Source: Halobacillus alkaliphilus (GTDB lineage Bacteria > Bacillota > Bacilli > Bacillales > Halobacillaceae). From it: DNA of 52,418 bases. The position numbers and the translations under genes were made by a program. The stretch covers positions 1 to 52,418 of the forward strand of contig NZ_FOOG01000027.1 in NCBI RefSeq assembly GCF_900113125.1, in the 5' to 3' direction. The first letter of the stretch is position 1; every line of letters begins with the position of its first letter. The notes under the pieces were generated by a model. The model searched no databases and was not told the origin of the DNA. It saw only the letters and a list, made by a program, of their open reading frames with translations. Of the stretch, positions 1 through 7,798 are shown in pieces.

Positions 1-281
1 CTCGAAGAAGTGGCTGAATCGAATTGACTGGTATGTTTTGAAACGTCTAGCTCTGTTTAACAACAAGAAAAGACAGCGCCGAAATCTTCATGGTCATTTG
101 GAGGAAGTAAAGAAACAAACCCAGTATCAACTGGTGTGCTTAGCCAAGTAGGGTAACCGTAATGCCAAAGAAAGAAGAACATCGGAAAGCCGTATGAGGG
201 AGAACCTCACGTACGGTTTGATGAGGGGGAGCTGAAAGTAAAAGGGGAGAAATCCCTTTTGAAATCAGTTCTCTACTCTAC
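1..281 (+). mobile_element. Group II intron, 3' portion (class C-like)
   Basis: The window opens inside a group II intron. The end of its reverse transcriptase is followed by a typical domain V at 188-219, starting with the catalytic AGC and folding as AGCCGTATGAGG / CCTCACGTACGGTTT around a short loop. A domain VI-like hairpin follows at about 221-275 (AAAAGGG pairing with CCCTTTT, AGCTGA with TCAGTT). The 3' boundary is placed near 280-281 at CTCTACTCTAC. The boundary and the class C assignment are inferred from the sequence style and were not aligned. The 5' part lies outside the window. Confidence 0.85.
2..151 (+). CDS. Group II intron-encoded reverse transcriptase/maturase, C-terminal fragment
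   Basis: An open frame runs in from the window edge and encodes the last 49 residues, including KKWLNRIDWYVLKRLALFNN and ending QLVCLAK. This very basic tail (maturase/thumb end) is usual for bacterial intron-encoded proteins. No HNH endonuclease motif follows it, as expected of class C introns. The stop precedes domain V by about 37 bases. Such proteins help the intron RNA splice and reverse-transcribe it into new sites. The gene is partial only because of the window edge, so its activity cannot be judged. Confidence 0.8.
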   Translation, partial: SKKWLNRIDWYVLKRLALFNNKKRQRRNLHGHLEEVKKQTQYQLVCLAK

Positions 282-342
282 CGCGGAAAGCGAGTCGTTC
301 CCTGGAGTCCCTTTTCCACACAATATCTCGAAACTGAGTCTT
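282..342. repeat. MITE-like repeat copy A, 3' part only
   Basis: Directly after the intron lies CGCGGAAAGCGAGTCGTTCC and then TATCTCGAAACTGAGTCTT (324-342). The same arrangement is found near 42130-42191 (copy C), and the inverted form AAGACTCAGTTTCGAGATA is at 15395 and 41801. This is therefore the right half of the repeat family, with the intron at its left border. Confidence 0.7.
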
Positions 343-411
343 ACAGTAACCGGCCCTATTGTGTAATAACTTTTCTGATTAAAACCAACATAACCTTTAA
401 TAGAACCAATA

Positions 412-443
412 AAAAAGTGTAAACATCTACGTTTACACTTTTT
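412..443 (-). terminator. Rho-independent terminator of the siderophore-binding protein gene
   Basis: An inverted repeat AAAAAGTGTAAAC / GTTTACACTTTTT with a 6-base loop lies just downstream of the minus-strand gene ending at 449. Read on the minus strand it ends in a run of six T. Confidence 0.85.
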
Positions 444-448
444 ATTAT

Positions 449-1417
449 CTATTGTGTTAGTGTCTCTGTAACTTTATCTATAGTCATGCCGTGGGCTATT
501 ACGCCATCAATGGTCCAGTGACTAGGTTCGTTCATTTGATAGACTTGATCATTTTCAACAGCGGGAGTGCTTTGCCAAACGGAACTATTTTTAAGAATTT
601 CCAAACCAGCTTCTCCATCTTGAGCAATTAAAAAGACATGGTCGGCATCCATTTGCCCCAATTTTTCTAAGGCGATTGGGTTCCACTGCGCTTCGGCTTC
701 CGGAAGGTTTTTAATAAACTCAGGCTGGGTCACGCCAAGGTCGTTGTATAGAACTTCTGCACCATAACGAGTGTTTTCGAAAACGTAGAATTGTTCACCT
801 GAAGACCATACGAATGCAACTGACTCGTCACCAATGGACTCTTTCAGACTTGCTTTAGCTTTTTTTGCTTTTTGATCAAAATCAGCCAGTGCCTGTTCGG
901 CTTCTTTCTGTTTACCAAGAATTTCGCCCATTTGGGTTAATTGTTTGCGCCAATCCGAACTGTTTTCTTCACTGAATACGTAGGTCGGAGCAATATCACT
1001 GTATTCTTCATACGTACCATTTTGCAGAGCGGATGGACTGCTGAATAAGATTAAACCCGGGTCCTGATTAATGGTTTGTTCTAATGGCAGATCCCAGGCT
1101 ATTTTTGGGAGACCCTCCAATTGAGGCTGCAGATAGTCGAGAACTGTGTCACCAATCGACCACTGTGCCACAGGTTGCTCTCCAAGAGCTACTAAAGGAT
1201 CTTCTAAGTAAGGGGCGAGAATGCGTTCAGGGTTGGAGGGAATGGTTACTTCTCCCATCTCATGAGTCAACGTTCGCTCTTCGTTTGATTGTTCACCTTG
1301 ATTTTCGTCTGAAGAGTTTTCTTCTGAGGACGTAGTGTCTTCATTATTATTACATGCCGTTACTGCAATAAGCATAATCAATAGACTGAATAACAAAAGG
1401 GACTTTGATCTAAGCAT
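449..1417 (-). CDS. Iron-siderophore ABC transporter substrate-binding lipoprotein (YfiY-like)
   Basis: The 322-residue precursor has a lipoprotein signal peptide: basic start, hydrophobic run, and lipobox VTAC with the lipidated Cys at residue 22. An acidic Ser/Asn/Glu linker (about 23-48) follows, then a periplasmic-binding-protein type III domain. It would capture ferric siderophore outside the membrane for the divergent permeases (1613-3675). Length and arrangement resemble B. subtilis YfiY, beside yfiZ-yfhA, which serves hydroxycarboxylate siderophores; that specificity is inferred here. The ATG follows a strong aggagg site. Fur-like sites lie in the intergenic region. No ATPase gene is adjacent; the probable one is at 27462. 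Confidence 0.88.
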   Translation of the reverse strand: MLRSKSLLLFSLLIMLIAVTACNNNEDTTSSEENSSDENQGEQSNEERTLTHEMGEVTIPSNPERILAPYLEDPLVALGEQPVAQWSIGDTVLDYLQPQLEGLPKIAWDLPLEQTINQDPGLILFSSPSALQNGTYEEYSDIAPTYVFSEENSSDWRKQLTQMGEILGKQKEAEQALADFDQKAKKAKASLKESIGDESVAFVWSSGEQFYVFENTRYGAEVLYNDLGVTQPEFIKNLPEAEAQWNPIALEKLGQMDADHVFLIAQDGEAGLEILKNSSVWQSTPAVENDQVYQMNEPSHWTIDGVIAHGMTIDKVTETLTQ

Positions 1418-1456
1418 GAATTTCCTCCTAAAAAGATATTCTAATAACTCCGATAA

Positions 1457-1471
1457 AGGTAATCATTTTCA
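1457..1471 (-). promoter_or_regulatory. Putative Fur box (siderophore lipoprotein side)
   Basis: On the minus strand this reads TGAAAATGATTACCT, 12 of 15 matches to the Bacillus Fur core TGATAATGATTATCA. It lies 40 bp upstream of the lipoprotein start. It is weaker than the site at 1542. Confidence 0.5.
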
Positions 1472-1541
1472 TTGGAATTGTCAAGGTGAAACCTGCCGCA
1501 CCTGACTTGAACTACTAGAATATTATCGATATAATACGTAG

Positions 1542-1556
1542 TGATAATGATTCTCA
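1542..1556 (+). promoter_or_regulatory. Fur box upstream of the permease operon
   Basis: TGATAATGATTCTCA matches the 7-1-7 Fur core TGATAATGATTATCA at 14 of 15 positions. It lies between the divergent lipoprotein and permease genes, so iron repression of the uptake genes is expected. Confidence 0.8.
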
Positions 1557-1612
1557 ATTTTAATTAAATAGATACATAAAAATGATGCTGGTGATAGAGA
1601 GGGTTTACTGCC

Positions 1613-2668
1613 GTGAGCGAAGAGGTTGAGCAAAATAAAAATATTAAAAAAGATATAGAAGGATTAACCTCTAAGTTCTTCCAGGCTGGACTTGTATTTC
1701 TTCTGGCCACTGCTGGATTATTCCTGGCTCTTGGATTATCCGTTTCGTTAGGGGTAACAGATATACAATTAAAAACGGTATGGGAGTCTATATTCGCTTT
1801 TGAGCCAGAAGTCACTAATCATCAGGTCATCCGTGAACTGCGTTTGCCTCGTGCGTTTAGTGCGGCTCTAGTGGGCAGCTTTCTTGCTGTTTCAGGAGCT
1901 GTCATGCAGGGGTTAACTAGAAATCCGCTGGCTTCTCCTTCCATTATGGGTGTTACGCACGGGGCTGCTTTTGCTCTTATAATTGCGTTAGTTTTTTTCC
2001 CATCTATGACGAATCTGGGGATGACCATTTCAGCTTTCATAGGGGCGGGACTCGCCGTACTTATTGTATTCGGTGTAGGGTCTTTTTCAAAAGGCGGATT
2101 GACTCCTGTAAAACTTGCCCTTGCCGGTGTAGCTGTAGGTGGAATGCTGAGTTCTCTATCTTCTGCCATTTCTCTTCATTTTCAAGTGGCTAAGCAAATG
2201 AGTTTTTGGTATGCCGGAGGGCTAACGGCTACAGACTGGCTGTCTGTTAAAATTCTATTAGTTGTTGGAGTTGCGGGCTTAACACTTGCGTTATTTCTTT
2301 CAAGAGCGGTAACAATTCTTAGTTTAGGAGAAGACGTCTCCAAAGGGCTTGGGCAAAACACTTTCGCCGTAAAGTCTTTAGGAATTGTGGTTGTTTTTCT
2401 TTTAACAGGAGCTGCTGTTTCTGTTGCAGGGACAGTTGGATTTATTGGCTTAGTGATTCCTCACATGACCCGGGCTTTAGTAGGCACGGACTATCGGCTA
2501 ATTATTCCAGTATCAGCTGTGCTCGGAGGATTGCTTCTTGTGTTATCGGATATCGGAGCTCGGCTCGTAAACGCTCCTTTTGAGACACCTGTAGGAGCCA
2601 TCACAGCGTGTATTGGTGTTCCTTTCTTTCTTTACCTTGCTCGTGGAGAAGGGAGGGGGATGGAATGA
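1613..2668 (+). CDS. Siderophore ABC transporter permease, FecCD family (first subunit)
   Basis: A 351-residue polytopic membrane protein of the BtuC/FecCD family. It shows the family regions RLPRAFSAALVGSFLAVSGA, QGLTRNPLASPSIMGV and the late TVGFIGLVIPHMTRALVG segment that precedes the ATPase-contacting loop. It has about ten membrane segments after a short hydrophilic N-terminus. It pairs with the next permease, which it overlaps by ATGA, to form the channel for ferric siderophore. The start is GTG at 1613 with a modest GAGAGGG site, so it may be translated weakly. A Fur box lies about 60 bp upstream. It is similar in layout to YfiZ. Confidence 0.88.
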   Translation: MSEEVEQNKNIKKDIEGLTSKFFQAGLVFLLATAGLFLALGLSVSLGVTDIQLKTVWESIFAFEPEVTNHQVIRELRLPRAFSAALVGSFLAVSGAVMQGLTRNPLASPSIMGVTHGAAFALIIALVFFPSMTNLGMTISAFIGAGLAVLIVFGVGSFSKGGLTPVKLALAGVAVGGMLSSLSSAISLHFQVAKQMSFWYAGGLTATDWLSVKILLVVGVAGLTLALFLSRAVTILSLGEDVSKGLGQNTFAVKSLGIVVVFLLTGAAVSVAGTVGFIGLVIPHMTRALVGTDYRLIIPVSAVLGGLLLVLSDIGARLVNAPFETPVGAITACIGVPFFLYLARGEGRGME

Positions 2669-3675
2669 ATAAAAAGCAGAGACGCTTTGGCTGGATTATA
2701 TCTATATTAGGGGCTAGTCTACTCTTGCTATTTCTATTCAGCTTAAACATGGGGGTAGTCAACATAGCTCCCTTAGAAGTCATTCGTACACTTCTTGGGA
2801 GTGGAAGCAGCACGCAGGAAATGGTTTTATTTGATATCCGTCTACCGAAAATGATGCTTGCTCTTCTGATCGGTGCGGGCCTCGGAGTATCAGGAGCCAT
2901 TCTTCAAGGTGTATCCCGTAATGACCTGGCGGATCCTGGAATTCTTGGAATTAATACAGGAGCCGGTTTTGCTATTATTGTCTACATTTTCTTTTTTCAA
3001 GGCTCGATGTCCAAATTAAGTGGGCTTGGTATTTACGCCATGCCCCTTTTTGCCCTGGCAGGGGCTTTTCTGGCTGCTTTCCTGATTTACTTATTAGCTT
3101 GGAAAAAAGGAATTAATCCTGTTCGGTTAATTCTTGTTGGTATCGGGGTGAATTCGGGCTTCAGCGCAGCTTTAATTATTTTTCAAGTGAAGATGAACCC
3201 TCAGGATTTCACTCAGGCTATGGTATGGCTTGCTGGGGATATATGGGGTGGAAACTGGGATTTTGTCGCCGCTTTGGCTCCGTGGATCATTTTGTTGACT
3301 GTGTATGCCATGTACAAAGCGTCGGTTCTGAATATCTTGAATCTTGGCGATCAGATTTCTACAGGTCTGGGAGCAGCTGTGGAAAAAGAACGTAGGGTTT
3401 TATTGGCACTTGCCGTTGCACTTGCTGGGTTATGCGTAGCTGCTGGGGGCGGTATTGCTTTTCTTGGACTGGTAGCCCCTCACCTGGCTCGAAGATTAGT
3501 GGGGCCAAAGCACGAGACGTTAATTCCCGTTACGGCTTTAATAGGTGCCCTGATTTTGCTGGCAGCTGATACAGTAGGAAAGAACTTGATCGCTCCCGCT
3601 GAGATACCTGTGGGAATTGTAGTGACCATCGTGAGCACCCCTTACTTTATATATCTACTTATGAAAACTCATTAG
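2665..3675 (+). CDS. Siderophore ABC transporter permease, FecCD family (second subunit)
   Basis: A 336-residue FecCD permease with RLPKMMLALLIGAGLGVSGA, ILQGVSRNDLADPGILGI and IAFLGLVAPHLARRLVGPKH in the expected order. The ATG at 2665 overlaps the previous stop (ATGA) and has a GGGAGGGGG site, so the two permeases are translationally coupled. An upstream in-frame extension inside the preceding gene was rejected. The two permeases should form a heterodimeric channel, as YfiZ/YfhA do. No ATP-binding gene follows; a reductase gene comes next. Confidence 0.88.
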   Translation: MNKKQRRFGWIISILGASLLLLFLFSLNMGVVNIAPLEVIRTLLGSGSSTQEMVLFDIRLPKMMLALLIGAGLGVSGAILQGVSRNDLADPGILGINTGAGFAIIVYIFFFQGSMSKLSGLGIYAMPLFALAGAFLAAFLIYLLAWKKGINPVRLILVGIGVNSGFSAALIIFQVKMNPQDFTQAMVWLAGDIWGGNWDFVAALAPWIILLTVYAMYKASVLNILNLGDQISTGLGAAVEKERRVLLALAVALAGLCVAAGGGIAFLGLVAPHLARRLVGPKHETLIPVTALIGALILLAADTVGKNLIAPAEIPVGIVVTIVSTPYFIYLLMKTH

Positions 3676-3690
3676 AAGAGGAGACCAATT

Positions 3691-4677
3691 ATGAACGAAA
3701 TGTTTGATGTAACGATTATTGGCGGAGGAACAACAGGTTTATATACATCATTTTACAGTGGTATGCGCGGTTTAAAAACAAAAGTCATTGAATATCACCA
3801 GGATCTGGGCGGGAAAGTAGCTTTCTTCTACCCTGAAAAGAAGATTTATGATGTAGGAGGGTTTCTCGGGGTCCGGGGAGAAGATCTCGTGACCGAGGTG
3901 GAAAACCAGGCGTTAAGTGTCCAGCCTGTTATCGTGACCGGCGAACAGATTCAGACGATTGATAAACAGGAGGATGGATCCTTTATCCTGACAACAGCCA
4001 TTGGTGAGCAGCATTTCTCGAAAACAGTTATTGTTGCCTCAGGTTTAGGGACATTCGAGATGGAATCTCTTCAGGTAGAGGGCAGTAGTCAGTATGAGGG
4101 CAGGTACATTCACTATACTATTCAAAACGTAAATCAGTACGCTGGAAAAAAAGTAGCTGTTATCTCTCAAAGCCGAGTTGGAATCGACTGGGCACTTGCT
4201 CTTGAAAAAGTGGCAGAGGAAGTACATTTAATTAACCGCGGTAAAGAATTTAAGGCGGTATATGAACAGGATATAGAAACTCTTGAACAGTCATCCGTCC
4301 ACGTTTATAGGAATCATAAGGTAGAAGAGTTAGCAGGGGACGGGCAAGTGCTCACAGGAGTTACTTTACAGGACGGAACCGAATTGGATGTTGAACACAT
4401 TTTAGTCTATGAAGGACTGAATATAGAGAAAAGCCTGTATGACAGCTGGGGCCTTGAAACAGAAAAAGGGAGGATTCCTGTTGGTACGGATATGTGCACA
4501 TCTATCGATGGGGTTTTTGCTGCAGGGGATGCGGCTATTTATCCAAGTAAGACGATGTTGATCGCTTCTGGATTTTCGGAAGCAATGACAGCCGTGAATA
4601 GTGCAGCCATGTTCCTGGATCCTAAAGCAAAAGCGCAGGTGTATAGTACGGTTATTTATAAGCATGCGAAAGATTAA
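3691..4677 (+). CDS. Ferredoxin-NADP reductase-like flavoprotein (YumC/YcgT type)
   Basis: A 328-residue two-dinucleotide-binding-domain flavoprotein. The N-terminal FAD motif is VTIIGGGTTGLYTSFYSG (about residues 7-24). The C-terminal block GVFAAGDAAIYPSKTMLIAS has the FAD-contacting GD. It lacks the redox CxxC of thioredoxin reductase, which fits the bacterial thioredoxin-reductase-like ferredoxin/flavodoxin-NADP reductases. It begins 15 bases after the permease genes in the same Fur-controlled operon and has a good site (agaggag). A role in reductive release of imported iron or in supplying reduced ferredoxin/flavodoxin is an inference from context. A strong terminator follows. Confidence 0.82.
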   Translation: MNEMFDVTIIGGGTTGLYTSFYSGMRGLKTKVIEYHQDLGGKVAFFYPEKKIYDVGGFLGVRGEDLVTEVENQALSVQPVIVTGEQIQTIDKQEDGSFILTTAIGEQHFSKTVIVASGLGTFEMESLQVEGSSQYEGRYIHYTIQNVNQYAGKKVAVISQSRVGIDWALALEKVAEEVHLINRGKEFKAVYEQDIETLEQSSVHVYRNHKVEELAGDGQVLTGVTLQDGTELDVEHILVYEGLNIEKSLYDSWGLETEKGRIPVGTDMCTSIDGVFAAGDAAIYPSKTMLIASGFSEAMTAVNSAAMFLDPKAKAQVYSTVIYKHAKD

Positions 4678-4684
4678 CCCGGAT

Positions 4685-4730
4685 AAAAACCCAAAATGAG
4701 AGAAACCTTTTCTCTCATTTTGGGTTTTTA
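4685..4730 (+). terminator. Terminator of the siderophore uptake operon
   Basis: A long inverted repeat AAAACCCAAAATGAGAGA / TCTCTCATTTTGGGTTTTT follows the reductase stop and ends in T5. Confidence 0.9.
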
Positions 4731-4742
4731 GTTAAGGAGAAT

Positions 4743-5075
4743 TTAATGGCAGATGCCTAGATTATAGGCAGCGATCTTCAATTGGGCACCAATCGTGAGA
4801 AGCCAGACGGTAAGGTTAACTAGAGCGATTGCAGACCATTTTCGAGTATGAACAACGGATTTTCGCTTGCTAAAATAATAGGTTAAAAAAGAGATCGTAA
4901 GTATCGTAATGATAGAAGTCAATCCTAACAAACCTTTGTATTCATTTGTCCATAGAAAGTTATTAGGTAAGGGGATAATAATAGTTGGCGTATATAAGAT
5001 GGAGATAAAATAAAACCCTACGATCCAAGAAGTGATCATAAAGAAAAGGCTCACCCAAAGTGAAAGTGGTTTCAC
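4743..5075 (-). CDS. Small membrane protein of unknown function
   Basis: 110 residues with three likely membrane segments (about 7-28, 50-68 and 82-100) separated by a basic loop SKRKSVVHTRK. The start is GTG with aaaggagag nine bases upstream. I do not recognise a family. It lies alone between the iron operon terminator and a DUF4385-like gene on the same strand, with no functional hint from its neighbours. The gene call rests on the ribosome binding site and the hydrophobic pattern. Confidence 0.6.
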   Translation of the reverse strand: MKPLSLWVSLFFMITSWIVGFYFISILYTPTIIIPLPNNFLWTNEYKGLLGLTSIITILTISFLTYYFSKRKSVVHTRKWSAIALVNLTVWLLTIGAQLKIAAYNLGICH

Positions 5076-5158
5076 TTGTTTCTCTCCTTTGAATAATTAT
5101 TCCGACCATATTGGTTGGGTTAATGGTATCTTATGTTTCCCCGTTCCAAAAGTCAATA

Positions 5159-5605
5159 TTAACCGTATGATTTCTGGTGTTCTTTTTTCTTCTCCAAATA
5201 TTCTTCATCTTCTCGGGCCTGGATCCATTTTTCCTCGAAAATCTCTGCTGATTTTGCTTTTTCTTCATCAATATCCCGTTCATTAATCTCACCGTTTTCA
5301 TCGTACTTTTTACCGCCTTTATAATTTGCATATCGGCGGGAGCGTGTATATCCCATCTGCAGAAATTTCCGGGCCATATCCATGCCGACGAAGTCATCAT
5401 TTTTCTTGTATTCTAAGAACATTTGATAGATTTTATCTGATGATTGTCTGGCTATTTCAGGAGTTTTAAAGCGCCAGTGGGGGAGGATCTCCCCTTTGTA
5501 GGGCTCGACCATCAGGACGCCCTGTTCTCCTCGCCCTACTCTATATTTATCCGGGTTTTTACGGAAATCTGTATTTTTAAAGTCTATGGAATAATCGAAT
5601 GGCAA
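5159..5605 (-). CDS. DUF4385-like cytoplasmic protein
   Basis: 148 residues, hydrophilic, no signal peptide. The N-terminal block FDYSIDFKNTDFRKNPDKYR, then GRGEQGVLMVEPYKGEILPH and WRFKTPEIA, match my recollection of the conserved DUF4385 family, whose function is unknown. The C-terminus (about 115-148) is highly charged and probably helical (EEKAKSAEIFEEKW, EDEEYLEKKKEH). The start is TTG at 5605 with aaggagaga eight bases upstream; no ATG fits as well. It ends 83 bases from the small membrane protein and follows glutaminase by only 16 bases, so glsA and this gene may be cotranscribed. Confidence 0.68.
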   Translation of the reverse strand: MPFDYSIDFKNTDFRKNPDKYRVGRGEQGVLMVEPYKGEILPHWRFKTPEIARQSSDKIYQMFLEYKKNDDFVGMDMARKFLQMGYTRSRRYANYKGGKKYDENGEINERDIDEEKAKSAEIFEEKWIQAREDEEYLEKKKEHQKSYG

Positions 5606-5621
5606 AGAAATCTCTCCTTAA

Positions 5622-6566
5622 TTACGTATTTTCAATTCCGAACATATTTAATTCCAGATCCTGAGACAGTTTTTTTATGAGGGCTCCGCCTGCTGTACTG
5701 TTGCCTTTTGGGCTGATCGCTGGTCCAATGACACCAACTCCCATGCGGCCTGGAATGGCACCGATAATACTGCCAGATACTCCACTTTTACAAGGAAAAC
5801 CAGCTTCTACAGCATAGTGTCCTGAAGAGTTATACATACCTGAGGTCATCATAATAGCTTTGACAGTGCGAAGGTGATGAGGAGGAATTAATCGTTCTTC
5901 ACTTTCGGAAGTCATTCCGCCTCTTGCCAGGAATGCGCCTACGCGCGCAAAATCCTCCGAGCACATCATAACCGAATTCATCCGAAAGTATAGTTCGAGT
6001 GCATCATCCACACTGGTAACGAGCGTTCCTGTACTTTGCATAAAATAAGCGAGAGAACGGTTTCGGGCGCTATTGGCACGTTCCGCCTGGTACACTTCTT
6101 CGCTCATTTGCAATTCGTTATTGTTTGTAATTTTTTTAAGGAAATCAAAGTAGCGGTTAAAACGGTTTTCTACGCTTTTTCCTTTGATCAGGGCAGCAAT
6201 AGCGATAGCACCTGCATTAATCATCGGATTAAAGGGTTTGCTTGTATCGTAGGATTCAAGCTGGCTAATGGAATTAAAAAAATCCCCCATCGGCTCCATC
6301 CCCACTGTCTGGAAAACACGGTCTTTGCCAAAATCCTGCAGCGCGAGCATTAGCCCGATAATTTTTGAGGTGCTCTGCATGGGAATATAGTGATTGTGAT
6401 CACCTGCTGAAAAAGACTCTCCTTCATTCGTTATGATGGTCACACCTAGAAGGTCCTTCATCGTTTCATCAAAATTGGGAAGGTCCATGTTTACTTGACC
6501 TGAGGAAGCATATGGTTTGCTGTCTTCGATAGCATCCTCAAGATATTCTTCAGTGAGTTTCTGCAT
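5622..6566 (-). CDS. glsA: Glutaminase
   Basis: 314 residues, a full-length beta-lactamase-fold glutaminase that hydrolyses L-glutamine to glutamate and ammonia in the cytosol. The catalytic serine motif SxxK is S65-T-S-K68 in IPMQSTSKI. Other family blocks are present: KPFNPMINAGAIA, and FPCKSGVSGSIIGAIPGRMG near the C-terminus. The ATG has aggagag upstream. It may form a two-gene unit with the DUF4385-like gene. In halophiles a glutaminase can help control the glutamate/glutamine pool used as compatible solutes; this link is an inference. Confidence 0.93.
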   Translation of the reverse strand: MQKLTEEYLEDAIEDSKPYASSGQVNMDLPNFDETMKDLLGVTIITNEGESFSAGDHNHYIPMQSTSKIIGLMLALQDFGKDRVFQTVGMEPMGDFFNSISQLESYDTSKPFNPMINAGAIAIAALIKGKSVENRFNRYFDFLKKITNNNELQMSEEVYQAERANSARNRSLAYFMQSTGTLVTSVDDALELYFRMNSVMMCSEDFARVGAFLARGGMTSESEERLIPPHHLRTVKAIMMTSGMYNSSGHYAVEAGFPCKSGVSGSIIGAIPGRMGVGVIGPAISPKGNSTAGGALIKKLSQDLELNMFGIENT

Positions 6567-6664
6567 TTAATCCTCTCCTTACCTGTTATTCGTCTCTACT
6601 TAATTCCCTTATAAATGGAAAGGATAAACTAATTAGCCCTCCTCTAATGCTCAATAGTATGAAA

Positions 6665-6733
6665 AAAAGGAAATAAAAGGCACCTCAGGTCATCCATTAT
6701 CTGGATGACCTGAGGTGCCTTTTATTTCCTTTT
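6665..6733. repeat. Conserved hairpin repeat H1 (CCTCAGGTCATCCA family), probable bidirectional terminator
   Basis: A perfect 32-bp inverted repeat (6665-6696 and 6702-6733) with a 5-base loop. The inner arm CACCTCAGGTCATCCA recurs at 36122 and 36887. The outer arm AAAAGGAAATAAAAGG supplies T-rich tails on both strands, so it can terminate cydAB on the minus strand and block read-through from the other side. Confidence 0.85.
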
Positions 6734-6739
6734 AGTTGG

Positions 6740-7768
6740 TTAAGGTTGTTTAAGGTAGCGTCTATCTTTAAGGAACAGGCGCCAGAACAGATAAAAGGCA
6801 GGAATCAAAATTCCGAATCCAACCCCATACACAATCAGCATAGGATAGAAGGTTGATGGATTTGTGAATCCTTCTGTAACAGTGAGGTGCGGGTAGACGA
6901 GATATGGGAGGTGTGCTGAACCATAAGCATAGATAGCAATTCCATACTGGAGAATGATGGCTGTAACAGCTAGCCGTGACCAGCCGCGCACTCCGTCCTG
7001 TTTTTTAATAAATAACAAAGTGTATCCAATGATAAAAAAGAACACAGATAATCCAAACCACAGCCAGTTATCTTCGATGTTCTCTACGATCCAATTTGCT
7101 TCTGCAGGGAATGTCCCAATCGTTAACATAGCAATAGCGATGGATACGGGACCAAGCCAAATGGCATGCTTGCGAAATGTCTGATAGGCTGACCAATCAT
7201 CAGCTTCCTTGGAATAATCCATAAGGAAAACGGCTGAAATAAAAAGCTCGGTGGAAAGACCGAATGCAATATGCATATACAAGGTCGGGTGAGTAAGCAG
7301 CTCAGCGTAATGAAGGACCGGTAGATCATTTTCAAAATCCACAAATCCACCGAGTGTGATCGGTAAGATACTTACAAGAAGTGCGGGAATAATTAACCCG
7401 GAAAATCCTGAGGTCAGCCGCATAAGTTCCCTGTACTTTTGAGTGTGGTGTTCAAAAACCATAAACGTTGTTCGAATTGTCAGCAGCAGTAACCCAATGC
7501 CAACGGGCACAAGAAGAATACTCCCAAGTAAAGTTGTTGCAAAAGGAAAGAACGTAACCACGGAAACCACGAAGATGACCAAAAAAACATTTGTAACTTC
7601 CCAGGTAGGGGATAAAAAGCGGTTCGCGATTTGCGAAGCACTTGTCTGATCGTTTCTTCCGTAAATCATTCCCCAAAATCCTGCTCCAAAATCGAGGGAT
7701 CCAAGGATGGAGTAGATAAAGAGTAAGCTCCATAATATCGTAATGGCGAGCGTCGAGGCTTCCATCAT
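6740..7768 (-). CDS. cydB: Cytochrome bd-type quinol oxidase subunit II
   Basis: 342 residues with eight or nine membrane segments. The N-terminus LFIYSILGSLDFGAGFWGM contains the conserved LDGFD-like region. FLSPTWEVTNVFLVIFVV and TTFMVFEHHTQKYRE are also typical. It is the partner of the subunit encoded 30 bases upstream, forming a quinol:O2 oxidoreductase in the membrane that reduces oxygen without pumping protons. Length and sequence style resemble B. subtilis YthB rather than CydB. Two adjacent ATG codons are possible starts (7768 or 7765), both after aggagc. No cydCD assembly transporter lies in the window. Confidence 0.88.
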   Translation of the reverse strand: MMEASTLAITILWSLLFIYSILGSLDFGAGFWGMIYGRNDQTSASQIANRFLSPTWEVTNVFLVIFVVSVVTFFPFATTLLGSILLVPVGIGLLLLTIRTTFMVFEHHTQKYRELMRLTSGFSGLIIPALLVSILPITLGGFVDFENDLPVLHYAELLTHPTLYMHIAFGLSTELFISAVFLMDYSKEADDWSAYQTFRKHAIWLGPVSIAIAMLTIGTFPAEANWIVENIEDNWLWFGLSVFFFIIGYTLLFIKKQDGVRGWSRLAVTAIILQYGIAIYAYGSAHLPYLVYPHLTVTEGFTNPSTFYPMLIVYGVGFGILIPAFYLFWRLFLKDRRYLKQP

Positions 7769-7798
7769 AAATCAGCTCCTTCATAGGTGAACGTGGAT

